A stretch of DNA of 40,971 nt, from the NCBI RefSeq assembly GCF_001010415.1, contig NZ_JPLE01000044.1, positions 1 through 40,971 of the forward strand, given 5' to 3'. The stretch comes from Xanthomonas pisi DSM 18956. GTDB lineage: Bacteria; Pseudomonadota; Gammaproteobacteria; Xanthomonadales; Xanthomonadaceae. Below the pieces are notes generated by a model. It ran no database searches. It saw only the letters and a program-made list of their open reading frames with translations, and was not told the origin of the DNA. The position numbers and the translations under genes are program-made. This document shows, one piece after another, positions 16,741-25,650 of the stretch (position 1 is the stretch's first letter; every line of letters starts with the position of its first letter).

Positions 16741-17505
16741 ATGTTCGACACTTTGGCCAGCCTGGGCCGCGATCTGCAGGCACTGCACACGCTCGATGCC
16801 TGCCTGGACAGGGTGTTCGGCGACGTCTGCGCGCTCGGCTTCCAGTCGCTGGTCTACGACTACGCGCCGGTGCCGCTGAGCATGGAGGGCGCGCTGATCA
16901 CCCCGAGCGTGTTCATGCAGCGCAATGCGCCCGGGGATATGCAGCATGTCTGGTGCGAGCACGGTTACTACCAACATGACCCCGTTCAGCAGCGCGCCAC
17001 GCGACGCACCACGCCCTTCGTGTGGTCGTACCGCACCGACGGCAATCATCCGGGGGTGGAATACGTGGGCGCGCAGCACCGTCAGGTGACGCGCTATCTC
17101 TGCGACAGCGGAATGGGTACCGGTGTCACCGTGCCGCTGCATTTGCCCGGTGGTGCATTTGCCACCTTCAGTGGCGCGGTCGATGCGGTTGCCGCCGAAG
17201 CGCCGCGCCTGGCCGAAGCACAGCTTTCCCCGTTTTTGCTGCTGGCGCATGCGTTCCAGGCGCGTGCGCAGGAGCTGCTGGACCCGCAGGAGCGGCGCTG
17301 TCACCACATCGCGCTGACCCGGCGCGAGCGCGAATGCCTGCAGTATTCGGCCAAGGGGCTGACCGCCAAGAGCATCGCTGCCGCGCTCAATCGGTCCACC
17401 GCCACGGTCAACCTGCATCTGAATTCGGCCGCACGCAAGCTGGGCGCGCGCAATCGCGTCGAGGCGGTGGTGCGCGGCATGCATTACCGACTGCTGGAGC
17501 CATAA
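16741..17505 (+). CDS. oryR: LuxR-family solo of the OryR/XccR/XagR plant-signal type
   Basis: 254-aa transcription factor with an N-terminal autoinducer-binding domain (about 20-165) and a C-terminal GerE helix-turn-helix (about 185-250; LTRRERECLQYSAKGLTAKS). Using TraR numbering, MQHVW supplies Met and Trp at the positions that are Trp57 and Tyr61 in true acyl-homoserine-lactone receptors. The invariant DP (70-71) and Trp85 are at exactly the expected spacing. The M57/W61 pair defines plant-associated-bacteria LuxR solos, which respond to plant-derived compounds instead of acyl-homoserine lactones. No luxI is near. The gene is followed by pip, the known target of OryR and XccR, with a lux-box-like site in between. 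Start at the ATG preceded by AAGGA. The species-specific name would be oryR, xccR or xagR. Confidence 0.93.
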   Translation: MFDTLASLGRDLQALHTLDACLDRVFGDVCALGFQSLVYDYAPVPLSMEGALITPSVFMQRNAPGDMQHVWCEHGYYQHDPVQQRATRRTTPFVWSYRTDGNHPGVEYVGAQHRQVTRYLCDSGMGTGVTVPLHLPGGAFATFSGAVDAVAAEAPRLAEAQLSPFLLLAHAFQARAQELLDPQERRCHHIALTRRERECLQYSAKGLTAKSIAAALNRSTATVNLHLNSAARKLGARNRVEAVVRGMHYRLLEP

Positions 17506-17900
17506 GCGCATTGCGGTGGCCGGCCCCGGCATTGGCTGCACACGACGCATCGACGGGCGGCGATCGACGCTTCCAATGGCCAGCGCCGCGAGAAGATGCT
17601 GCTGGAGGGTTGGCAGGGCACACGCGCTGCAGCGCGGCGATGGCCTTGAAAGAAGGTCCTCCCGTTGCAGGCCGCGGCAGGTGCAGTGAGGCAGCCGATA
17701 GTCGCCGACCCTGAACGGCGGGTTTGCGATTGGTCTGCACAATCACCGGTGCTGCCAGGCGTTGATCCGCTGCCTGTCTGATGCATAAGCGATCAATGCG
17801 GTGGCTTCGAAACCGCTGCAAACCTGTGAGATTTGCCAGTTAACCCAGGCGCGGCTGCCCGCTAGGCTCGGCGCTCATCATTGCCGAGCAGGCGTAGGTC
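17506..17900. other. 395-base control region between luxR solo and pip
   Basis: No gene is supported. The right end holds a lux-box-like site (17822-17841) and a -10-like TAGGCT (17863-17868). The remainder shows no recognisable structure. Confidence 0.5.
17822..17868 (+). promoter_or_regulatory. lux-box-like site and -10 element of pip
   Basis: The 20-bp segment 17822-17841 begins with ACCTGT, a perfect lux-box left half, and ends with CCAGTT, which matches the canonical ACAGGT right half at four of six positions. A -10-like TAGGCT lies at 17863-17868, so the box would be centred about 42 bases before the start of transcription, overlapping the -35 region. That is the usual position for activation by LuxR proteins. 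The pip start codon follows at 17901. The LuxR solo next door is the obvious activator. Confidence 0.6.
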
Positions 17901-18842
17901 ATGCAGTCCACCGAGGGGTACGTCCAATTCCGCGGCTATCGCACCTGGTACCGGATCAGCGGCGACCTGCGCAGCGATGCCTGCCCGCTGGTGGTGGTGC
18001 ACGGGGGGCCTGGTTGCACGCATGACTATGTCGACAGCTTCAAGGATCTGGCCGGCAACGGCCGTGCGGTGATTCATTACGATCAACTCGGCAATGGCCG
18101 CTCCACCCATCTTCCCAACGCGGATGCCGCGTTCTGGACGGTCGGACTGTTTCTGGACGAATTGCAGGCGCTGATCGAGCACTTGGGCCTGGCGCAATAC
18201 GCCTTGCTGGGCCAGTCGTGGGGCGGCATGCTGGCGGCCGAACATGCGGTGCGTCGGCCCAGCGGCTTGCGTGCGCTGGTCATCGCCAATTCGCCAGCGT
18301 CGATGGGCTTGTGGCGCGCCGCAGCGCTGCGCCTGCGCGCCGGCCTGCCCGAGCAGGTACAGGGCGCGCTGGAAGAACACGAGGCGGCCGGTACGCTGGA
18401 TCATCCGGCCTATCGCGCGGCCAGCGATGTGTTCTACGCGCGGCATGTGTGCCGGCTGGTTCCGTGGCCTGACGAGGTGGCGCGCACCTTCGCCGCCATC
18501 GATGCCGACCCGACGGTGTATCACGCCATGAACGGGCCGACCGAATTCCACGTGGTGGGCAGCCTGCGCAACTGGAGCATCATCGAGCGGCTGCACCGCA
18601 TCATGGCGCCCACGCTGGTGCTGTCGGGCAGGTACGACGAAGCCACGCCGGAAACCGTCGAGCCATACGCGCGTCTGATTCCCGATGCGCGCTGGCATGT
18701 GTTCGCCAACTCCAGCCATATGCCGCACGTGGAAGAACGCGCTGCCTGCATGCGTCTGGTCGGCGATTTTCTCGATGACCACACGCCCTGGCCGGGCGGC
18801 GAGCTCGCGCACGCATCGGGATTGGTCGATCGCGCCGTGTGA
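17901..18842 (+). CDS. pip: Proline iminopeptidase
   Basis: 313-aa alpha/beta-hydrolase of peptidase family S33 that removes N-terminal proline from peptides. The oxyanion-hole motif HGGPG is at residues 34-38, the nucleophile Ser106 is in GQSWGG, and Asp246 ([10 protein letters not shown]) and His273 (SSHMPHVEE) complete a likely catalytic triad. Length is normal for the family. There is no signal peptide. In Xanthomonas, pip next to an OryR/XccR-type regulator is activated in planta and contributes to virulence; the lux-box-like element just upstream supports the same control here. Confidence 0.93.
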   Translation: MQSTEGYVQFRGYRTWYRISGDLRSDACPLVVVHGGPGCTHDYVDSFKDLAGNGRAVIHYDQLGNGRSTHLPNADAAFWTVGLFLDELQALIEHLGLAQYALLGQSWGGMLAAEHAVRRPSGLRALVIANSPASMGLWRAAALRLRAGLPEQVQGALEEHEAAGTLDHPAYRAASDVFYARHVCRLVPWPDEVARTFAAIDADPTVYHAMNGPTEFHVVGSLRNWSIIERLHRIMAPTLVLSGRYDEATPETVEPYARLIPDARWHVFANSSHMPHVEERAACMRLVGDFLDDHTPWPGGELAHASGLVDRAV

Positions 18843-19754
18843 GGTGCGGCCCCGGTTGGGGAGCTGATCTATTGCGTTGCGGCTTCATGGTCGTCGCGCT
18901 GGTTCGCGGTGACCCTCGGAACCACGCGCATCGCAGGCGACTGCCCTGGAGGCGCATCGCACCGTGCAGCCAGCCCGTCGTTTGGGAGCACCGCAGCAGC
19001 ACCGCTCGGCCTGCTGTTGATCGCGTAAATCGATGATGTGCGACTGCGCTGCGCGATCGATGCGCAGCCCGCCGCGTGAGTCCACGTCCAACCAGCTTGT
19101 GGACCCGCAGTGTCGTGTTGGCGTCCGCGATCCACGCATTGCTGGCCGCGTGCATGGCGCGCTGCTCACACTGGCTGAGTCAGCCTGGTATCGCCAGGCG
19201 CCCCCGGCTGATCCGACGCTGCGCGGCTTGCGTCGTCGTGTCGTCGGCATTCGCCGCTGCGAGTCGCGTCTGCGGCAATCGTGCCTCACTGCAGCGCTGC
19301 ACCTGCAGACGCGATGCGTCGATGCTGTGCGGACTTCTTTCTCTGCCGCACTGCATGGCAGGGATGTGGCGCCGTGCCGCCTACCGCCTTGCTGCGGTGC
19401 GCAGTGTCGCATTGCAGCAACGGTTCGAATCAATGCATCGATTCAACGCAAACGCACAGTCGTCAGCGCCTGACGCAGCGACTGCCGTAAGCAGCCTGCG
19501 CATCGCGAGCAACCGGGCGTCGCCACATACGCGTGCACGGCATGCGCAGCAGTGTCCTGTCCTGCGTGTCTCTCGCTGTCTCTTTTGCATGTCCCGCAAA
19601 GAGAACACCGTGGTGCGTCAAACTTTCAGATATGGATAATTGTTTTATGTTTTAAATAGCGCGAAGAATGCGGCCCCCACGCACTGCTTTGCCGACGTCG
19701 TTGCCATCACGCAGACGTCGCGCATTGCCTATCGTCTTCTTTGGGAGAGGCTGC
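18843..19754. other. Gene-free 912-base stretch before the pectate lyase
   Basis: Several open frames of 60-190 codons overlap on both strands, but none has codon bias, domain similarity or a ribosome-binding site, so no gene is called. An AT-rich island at about 19615-19660 (including TGTTTTATGTTTTAAATAG) contrasts sharply with its surroundings and probably contains the pectate-lyase promoter. A decayed gene cannot be ruled out. Confidence 0.5.
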
Positions 19755-20816
19755 ATGACCAGCAAGATGCTCCAGGGCGCACTCGCGCTCGCACTGTCCG
19801 CCTGCGCTGCAAGCGCCATCGCCGGCCCGGTCGGGTACGGCGCCGCCACCACCGGCGGCGGCAACAAGACCCCCGTCAACGTGGCCACTTTCGAAGCGAT
19901 GCAGGCTGCCATCGACAGTTATTCCGGCAGTGGCGGGCTGGTGCTCAACTACACCGGCAAGTTCGACTTCGGCACCATCAAGGACGTCTGCGCGCAGTGG
20001 AAGCTGCCGGCCAAGACCGTGCAGATCAAGAACAAGAGCGATGTCACCATCAGGGGGGCGAACGGCTCGGCGGCGAACTTCGGTGTGCGCGTGGTGGGCA
20101 ACGCGCATAACGTGATCATCCAGAACATGACCATCGGTCTGCTGCAAGGCGGCGAAGATGCCGATTCGATTTCGCTGGAAGGCAATTCCAGTGGCGAACC
20201 GTCAAAGATCTGGGTCGACCACAACACCGTGTTCGCCTCGTTGACCAAGTGCTCCGGCGCCGGCGATGCCTCGTTCGATGGCGGCATCGACATGAAGAAG
20301 GGCGTGCACCACGTCACCGTGTCCTACAACTACGTCTACAACTACCAGAAGGTCGCGCTCAACGGCTACAGCGACAGCGACACCAAGAACTCGGCCGCCC
20401 GCACCACCTACCACCACAACCGCTTCGAGAACGTGGACTCGCGCGTGCCGTTGCAGCGGCGCGGGCTGAGCCATATCTACAACAACTACTTCAACAACGT
20501 CAGCACCTCGGGCATCAATGTGCGCATGGGCGGCGTGGCCAAGATCGAGTCCAATTACTTCGAGAACATCAAGAACCCGGTGACCTCGCGCGACAGCAGC
20601 GAGATCGGCTACTGGGACCTGATCAACAACTACGTCGGCAGCGGCATCACCTGGGGTACGCCGGATGGCAGCAAGCCCTACGCCAACGCCACCAACTGGG
20701 TCAGCTCCAAGGTGTTCCCGGAATCGCTGGGCTACATCTATACCGTCACGCCGGCCGCCCAGGTCAAGGCCAAGGTGATCGCCACCGCAGGGGCAGGCAA
20801 GAACCTGGCCGAGTAA
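19755..20816 (+). CDS. Secreted pectate lyase, polysaccharide lyase family 1
   Basis: 353-aa pectate lyase that cleaves polygalacturonate by beta-elimination, a plant cell-wall-degrading enzyme. A signal peptide covers about residues 1-23 (ending ASAIAG). The parallel beta-helix carries the family 1 signatures: WVDHNTV near 153-159, DGGIDMKKGVHHVTVSYN near 175-192 with Ca-binding Asp residues, and R-x-P-x-x-R at 230-235 (RVPLQRRGLSH), which contains the catalytic Arg. GGGAGAGG lies a few bases before the ATG at 19755. Export is expected by Sec and then the type II system (known for Xanthomonas pectate lyases). The gene is monocistronic: long gene-free DNA precedes it and a strong terminator follows. 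The product could supply oligogalacturonides or loosen tissue during infection. Confidence 0.95.
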   Translation: MTSKMLQGALALALSACAASAIAGPVGYGAATTGGGNKTPVNVATFEAMQAAIDSYSGSGGLVLNYTGKFDFGTIKDVCAQWKLPAKTVQIKNKSDVTIRGANGSAANFGVRVVGNAHNVIIQNMTIGLLQGGEDADSISLEGNSSGEPSKIWVDHNTVFASLTKCSGAGDASFDGGIDMKKGVHHVTVSYNYVYNYQKVALNGYSDSDTKNSAARTTYHHNRFENVDSRVPLQRRGLSHIYNNYFNNVSTSGINVRMGGVAKIESNYFENIKNPVTSRDSSEIGYWDLINNYVGSGITWGTPDGSKPYANATNWVSSKVFPESLGYIYTVTPAAQVKAKVIATAGAGKNLAE

Positions 20817-21349
20817 GCGTCCACGCAGCATTGCATCCACCGATCCCCGGCACTGCCGGGGATCTTTTTATGTGCAGCGAGGTCGCCGGCCACGTCTTTG
20901 ACGCATGTCTGACCTGGCCGCGCTTCGCGGCGACGTGCCGTGTGGACGAGGAAAGGATGATGATGGCCGCGCAGCCGCATGGTTGGCCTGGATGACGCCG
21001 GAAAGATTTCTGCGGCTCGTGCAATCAGGCGCTGGGCAGGCCGCGTTCGATGCAGGCGCATGCCAGGGTAGGGCGCCACGTTGCAGCGCTGTCTGCAGAC
21101 CGATCAGCGCGTTGTGTTGGTTGGCATGGCCAACACCGCCGTCGGCGCTGCTCTTGCGGCGAGTGTGCACTGCAGCATGACGCGTGCTCGTCGTGCCCCG
21201 GCATGGTCCTGGGCCATCGCCTCGAAGCGGAGGGTGCGCTGTCGACGGCAGGGCCATGCCTTCAGCCTGGCGCAGGCGTCTTCGTCAAGAGGCGCGGCGG
21301 GCGTCATGACGCGGTATCGTGTCGTGTTACCACCTTCCCGATCCCGTCC
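20817..21349. other. Gene-free 533-base stretch after the pectate lyase
   Basis: It contains the pectate-lyase terminator (20842-20869) and, at the right end, presumably the promoter of the permease. No other structure or credible gene was seen. Confidence 0.5.
20842..20869 (+). terminator. Rho-independent terminator of the pectate lyase gene
   Basis: GATCCCCGGC (20842-20851) pairs perfectly with GCCGGGGATC (20855-20864) around a 3-nt loop, followed immediately by TTTTT. It lies 25 bases after the stop codon. Confidence 0.92.
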
Positions 21350-22729
21350 ATGTCGCTTCCGACCGATCCTGTTGCTGAGACCGCTGCGCCTGCCTTGCGC
21401 CATGCCTTGAAACCGCGGCAGTTGATGATGATGGGCCTGGGCACGGCGATCGGCGCCGGGTTGTTTCTGGGCTCGGGGGTGGGCATCCATGCGGCCGGTC
21501 CGGCCGTGTTGGTGTCCTACCTGATTGCCGGTGCGCTGGTGATCATCGTGATGAACGCGCTTGGCGAGATGGCTGCGGCCAAGCCCGCCAGCGGCGCGTT
21601 CTCGGTGTACGCAGCCGATGCGATGGGGCCGACCGCCGGCGCAACCGTCGGCTGGCTGTGGTGGCTGCAGATCGTGGTGGTGATCGCCGCCGAGGCGGTG
21701 GGCGCGGCGAGCCTGTTGGCGACGGTATGGCCGGCCTTGCCGGTGCCGATGCTGGCGTCGATCTTCATGGCCACCTTTACCGTGATCAACCTGCTGGGCG
21801 TGCGCAATTTCGGCGAGTTCGAATTCTGGTTCGCCATCCTCAAGGTGGTCGCCATCGTGATCTTCCTGTTGATCGGCTGCGCGTTGCTGGCCGGCCTGCT
21901 GCCGGGCGTGGCATCGCCGGGGCTGTCCAATTTCACCCAGCACGGCGGGTTCGCGCCCAAGGGCCTGGCCGGCGTGGGCACCGCGTTGCTGGTGGTGGTG
22001 TTCGCGTTTGGCGGCACCGAGATCGTGGCGGGGGCGGCGGCCGAAACCGCCGATCCCGGGCGCAGCCTGGCGCGCACCATCCGCACCGTGGCCTGGCGCA
22101 TCCTGGTGTTCTATATCGGCTCGATCAGCGTCATCGTGGCGGTGGTGCCGTGGACCAGCGCCGCGCTGAGTTCGCCGTTCGCGGCGGTGCTGGAAGTGGC
22201 GCGGATTCCAGGCGCGGCCACCGGCATCACGCTGGTGGCAGTGGTGGCGTTGTTGTCGGCGCTCAACGCCAATCTTTACGGTGCCTCGCGCATGATCTTC
22301 TCGCTGGCCCAGCGCGGTGAGGCGCCGCGCTGGCTGGGCAGCACCAGCCGCCAGCAGGTGCCGCTGGTGGCGGTGATCGCCAGCGTGCTGTTCGGTTTTG
22401 CCGCAGCGGTGCTGGAATTGCTGTATCCGGGCAAGGTGCTGCCGATGCTGCTCAATATCGTGGGTGCCACCTGCCTGCTGGTGTGGACCATCTCGCTGCT
22501 GTCGCAGTTGATCCTGCGTGCGCGCGCCGACCGTACCGGCATCGCCTTGCCGTTCCGCATGCGTGGGTATCCGGTGTTGACGCTGCTGGCGTTGGCGATC
22601 CTGGCGGTGATCTTCGCGCTGCTGGCGTCTTCGGCCGACACCCGCGCGCAATTCCTGTCGATGGTGGGGCTCACGGCCGGCATCGCGCTGATCAGCGAGC
22701 TGGCCCGGCGGATGCGTCACCGGCAGTAA
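21350..22729 (+). CDS. AAT-family amino-acid permease
   Basis: 459-aa inner-membrane proton symporter of the amino acid transporter (AAT) group in the APC superfamily, with 12 predicted helices. Helix 1 carries RQLMMMGLGTAIGAGLFLGS, the classic GxxIGxGxF motif, and helix 3 has NALGEMAAAKPASGAFSVYA. FAFGGTEIVAGAAAETADPG in helix 6 is also typical. The start at 21350 (MSLPTDPVAE) gives the usual short cytoplasmic N-terminus; upstream in-frame sequence is not protein-like. Substrate cannot be fixed; relatives carry GABA, aromatic or branched amino acids. It is not clearly co-transcribed with the oxidase genes, which begin about 340 bases later. Confidence 0.9.
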   Translation: MSLPTDPVAETAAPALRHALKPRQLMMMGLGTAIGAGLFLGSGVGIHAAGPAVLVSYLIAGALVIIVMNALGEMAAAKPASGAFSVYAADAMGPTAGATVGWLWWLQIVVVIAAEAVGAASLLATVWPALPVPMLASIFMATFTVINLLGVRNFGEFEFWFAILKVVAIVIFLLIGCALLAGLLPGVASPGLSNFTQHGGFAPKGLAGVGTALLVVVFAFGGTEIVAGAAAETADPGRSLARTIRTVAWRILVFYIGSISVIVAVVPWTSAALSSPFAAVLEVARIPGAATGITLVAVVALLSALNANLYGASRMIFSLAQRGEAPRWLGSTSRQQVPLVAVIASVLFGFAAAVLELLYPGKVLPMLLNIVGATCLLVWTISLLSQLILRARADRTGIALPFRMRGYPVLTLLALAILAVIFALLASSADTRAQFLSMVGLTAGIALISELARRMRHRQ

Positions 22730-23071
22730 GCGATCGCACTGCCTCACAGGAGTGCGCTTGCGCGCGACAGCGCATCCCCGTTAGAGCTCATCGCGTGCAG
22801 GCGCGCCCCTGCGAGCGTTGGGCGCCTGATTGCCTGGCGCGGCCGGCAACAGACGCGTGCGTCGCAGTTGGAAAGTGGCGTCGGGCTTCAGCGCAAGCGC
22901 GACCTTTTGCCGCAGATGCGACGCCGTGTCGCATCCGGAACGGACGCGAGCGTCACTACCATTGCGGTGTGGCGCGATGGCGCTGCGGTGATGGTTCCGA
23001 CGGCGCAATCGTCGGGGCGCGCTCGCCGCCTCGCTGGCGTAGCTGCCTTCCTCTTGCCTGGAGCACTCTCC
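22730..23071. other. 342-base spacer before cydA
   Basis: A weak hairpin (TGCGCT/AGCGCA) follows the permease stop by about 24 bases, without a T-tract. The cydA frame stays open from 22868, but that part lacks the family's sequence. No Fnr-type palindrome (TTGAT-N4-ATCAA) was found. No gene is supported. Confidence 0.45.
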
Positions 23072-24469
23072 ATGGACGCCCTGCTGCTGTCGCGTCTCCA
23101 GTTCGGATTCGTCATCGCCTTCCACGTGTTGTTCCCAGCCTTCACCATCGGGCTGTCCAGCCTGTTGGCCTTCCTGGAATGGCGTTGGTTGCGAACGCGC
23201 CTGCCGGTCTGGCGCGAGCTGTATTTCTTCTGGCAGAAGATCTTCGCCGTGTCGTTCGGCATGGGCGTGGTCAGTGGCATCGTGATGGCCTTCCAGTTCG
23301 GCGCCAACTGGCCGGAGCTGAGCCGCATTGCGGGTGGGGTGATCGGGCCGCTGCTGAGCTACGAAGTGCTCACCGCGTTCTTCCTCGAAGCCAGTTTCCT
23401 GGGCGTGATGATGTTCGGCTGGGGGCGCATTTCCGAGCGCCTGCACTTCTTTGCCACCTGCATGGTGGCGCTGGGTACGCTGTTTTCCACGTTCTGGATT
23501 CTCTCCTCCAACAGCTGGTTGCAGACGCCGGCCGGCTATGAGGTGATCGACGGCATCGTGCATCCGGTGGACTGGTTGAAGATCATCTTCAATCCCTCGT
23601 TCCCGTATCGGCTTGCGCACATGGCGCTGGGCTCGTTCATCACCACCTGTTTCGTGGTGGGCGCGGTGGGCGCGTGGTATCTGCATCGCGGCGTGCACCG
23701 CGAGGCAGGCCTGCGCATGCTCAAGCTGGCGGTGGTGTTCGCGGCCATCACCGTGCCGCTGCAGATCTTCGTCGGCGACATGCATGGCTTGAATACGCTC
23801 AAGCATCAGCCGATGAAGATCGCGGCGATGGAAGCGCTCTGGCACGCCGAAGAACCGGGCAAGGGATTTCCGCTGGTGGTGTTTGCGGTGCCCAATGCGC
23901 AGGCCGAGCGCAACGATTACGCGCTGGCGATTCCGCGCCTGGGCAGCCTGATCCTGACCCACAGCCTGGACGGCAACATCGCGCCGCTGACCTCGGTGCC
24001 GGCGCGCGACCGCCCGCCGGTGACGCCGGTGTTCTTCGCGTTCCGCATCATGGTGGGGATCGGCTCGTTGATGTTGCTGGTGGCCTGGGTGTCGGCATTG
24101 GCGTGGTGGCGCGGCAGGCTGGTGCAATGGCGCTGGTTGCTGGCGACCTGGCGCTGGATGCTGCCGAGTGGCTTCATCGCGCTGATTTCCGGCTGGTTCG
24201 TCACCGAAATGGGCCGCCAGCCGTATGTGGTCTACGGGCTGTTGCGCACTGCCGACGCCGTGGGCCCGCAGTCGGCGCTGATGACCGCCATCTCGTTGTC
24301 GGTGTACGTGGCCGGCTATGCGTTCGTGTTCGGCTGGGGCATCTGGTACCTGGTCAAGATCGGCAAGATCGGGCCGACGCCGCACGATGTGCCGCACCTG
24401 GACCATGGCGAACACACTCCCGCACGGCCGCTGTCTGCAGCCGACGAAACGATCGATGGAGCTGCGTGA
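23072..24469 (+). CDS. cydA: Cytochrome bd-type quinol oxidase subunit I
   Basis: 465-aa integral membrane subunit of the cytochrome bd quinol oxidase, which reduces oxygen to water with electrons from quinol. The start at 23072 (MDALLLSRLQFGFVIAFHVL) matches the family; its His18 is the expected heme-ligand His19 equivalent. Other conserved points are the His in RLAHMALGS, KIAAMEALW in the quinol-loop region, FRIMVGIG (Met ligand of heme b558) and EMGRQPYVVYG. The protein is shorter than E. coli CydA (about 520 aa), which indicates a short Q-loop as in the CioA/cyanide-insensitive branch. Its stop codon overlaps the cydB start by one base (TGATG). Such oxidases support respiration at low oxygen or under inhibitor stress. 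Confidence 0.95.
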   Translation: MDALLLSRLQFGFVIAFHVLFPAFTIGLSSLLAFLEWRWLRTRLPVWRELYFFWQKIFAVSFGMGVVSGIVMAFQFGANWPELSRIAGGVIGPLLSYEVLTAFFLEASFLGVMMFGWGRISERLHFFATCMVALGTLFSTFWILSSNSWLQTPAGYEVIDGIVHPVDWLKIIFNPSFPYRLAHMALGSFITTCFVVGAVGAWYLHRGVHREAGLRMLKLAVVFAAITVPLQIFVGDMHGLNTLKHQPMKIAAMEALWHAEEPGKGFPLVVFAVPNAQAERNDYALAIPRLGSLILTHSLDGNIAPLTSVPARDRPPVTPVFFAFRIMVGIGSLMLLVAWVSALAWWRGRLVQWRWLLATWRWMLPSGFIALISGWFVTEMGRQPYVVYGLLRTADAVGPQSALMTAISLSVYVAGYAFVFGWGIWYLVKIGKIGPTPHDVPHLDHGEHTPARPLSAADETIDGAA

Positions 24470-25485
24470 TGGACATGACGACCTTGCTGCCCGTGGCCTG
24501 GTTTGCGGTGATCGGTTTCGGGGTGCTGATGTACGTGGTGCTGGACGGCTTTGTGCTCGGCATCGGCATCCTGGCGCCGTTTCGCAGCGACGAGGCACAG
24601 CTGGACCTGATGATGAACACCGCCGCGCCGATCTGGGACGGCAACGAAACCTGGCTGGTGCTGGGCGGGGCAGGGCTGCTGGCGGCGTTTCCCAAGGCGT
24701 ATGCGGTGATCCTGTCGGCGCTGTACCTGCCGGTCTTGCTGATGGTGATGGCGCTGGTGTTCCGCGGCGTGGCGTTCGAGTTCCGCTTCAAGGCGCAGCG
24801 TTCGCGGCGGTTATGGAGCAATGCGTTTGCTGCCGGCTCGATCCTTGCCACCTTCGCGCAGGGCGTGATCCTGGGCGCGCTGGTGCAGGGCCTGCCGATC
24901 GAGAACGACCGCTATGTCGGCGGAATCTGGGGCTGGTTCAGCCCGTTCGCGATGCTGACCGGCGCGGCCTTGGTGTTCGGTTATGCGTTGCTCGGCAGCA
25001 CCTGGTTGATCCTCAAGACCGAAGGCCACGTGCACGCGCTTGCGCGTCAGTTGAGCCGGCCATTGACCCTCAGCGTGCTGGTGTTCATCGGCCTGGTCAG
25101 CGCGTGGCTGCCATCGCTGCAATCGCATGTGATGGATCGCTGGTTCAACGACGCGCATTACCTGTGGCTGATGCCGGTGCCGGTGCTGGTTGCCGTGGTG
25201 GGCTATGCGCTCTGGCGCGCGACTGCGCCGGGGCGAGCGGACACGGCGCCGTTCCTGCTGGCAATGGGCCTGTTCGTCCTCGGTTTCCTGGGCCTGGTGC
25301 TGGGCATGTGGCCGTATCTGGTGCCGCCGGTGTACACCATCTGGCAGGCCGCTGCGCCGCCGTCTTCGCAATTGTTCGCGCTGGTGGGGCTGGTGATGTT
25401 GCTGCCGCTGATCCTGGGCTACACCGTGTGGTCGTACCGGGTGTTCCGCGGCAAGATCACCGCGGAGACCGGCTACCACCATTGA
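24469..25485 (+). CDS. cydB: Cytochrome bd-type quinol oxidase subunit II
   Basis: 338-aa membrane subunit II of the bd oxidase, translationally coupled to cydA. Family features are the first helix WFAVIGFGVLMYVVLDGFVL, the GNETWLVLGGAGLLAAFPKA block, and WGWFSPFAMLTGAALVFGYA in the middle. Length is normal for CioB/CydB. No CydX- or DUF2474-like single-helix subunit is encoded after it: the frame starting at its stop codon (25485) runs 61 codons but has no membrane helix. Confidence 0.95.
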   Translation: MDMTTLLPVAWFAVIGFGVLMYVVLDGFVLGIGILAPFRSDEAQLDLMMNTAAPIWDGNETWLVLGGAGLLAAFPKAYAVILSALYLPVLLMVMALVFRGVAFEFRFKAQRSRRLWSNAFAAGSILATFAQGVILGALVQGLPIENDRYVGGIWGWFSPFAMLTGAALVFGYALLGSTWLILKTEGHVHALARQLSRPLTLSVLVFIGLVSAWLPSLQSHVMDRWFNDAHYLWLMPVPVLVAVVGYALWRATAPGRADTAPFLLAMGLFVLGFLGLVLGMWPYLVPPVYTIWQAAAPPSSQLFALVGLVMLLPLILGYTVWSYRVFRGKITAETGYHH

Positions 25486-25600
25486 TGGCAGCGGTTGTCT
25501 CTTGGCGTGCTGCGCGGGTCGCACCCACCGGCAGATGCAGCGTGCGATGCCCCTGGGTCGGTGCCGGCATGATCACGGCCGGCCCTCGCCGCCGCTGCAG

Positions 25601-25632
25601 CGATCCCCGCGCGGCTGAGCGCGCGGGGATCG
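25601..25632. repeat. Perfect 12-bp hairpin between convergent cydB and esterase genes
   Basis: CGATCCCCGCGC (25601-25612) and GCGCGGGGATCG (25621-25632) form a perfect stem with an 8-nt loop. The hairpin lies between two convergent stop codons (25485 and 25651) and so may terminate both transcripts, though no T-tract follows on either strand. Confidence 0.5.
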
Positions 25633-25650
25633 CGCCCAACCGCACTCCGC

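Noticed and set aside
21104..22747. 547-codon minus-strand frame opposite the amino-acid permease
   Set aside because: Arg/His/Gln-rich shadow; the plus strand encodes a clear 12-helix permease.
22781..24598. 605-codon minus-strand frame opposite cydA
   Set aside because: Antisense shadow of an unmistakable oxidase gene; Gln/His/Arg-rich without recognisable domains.
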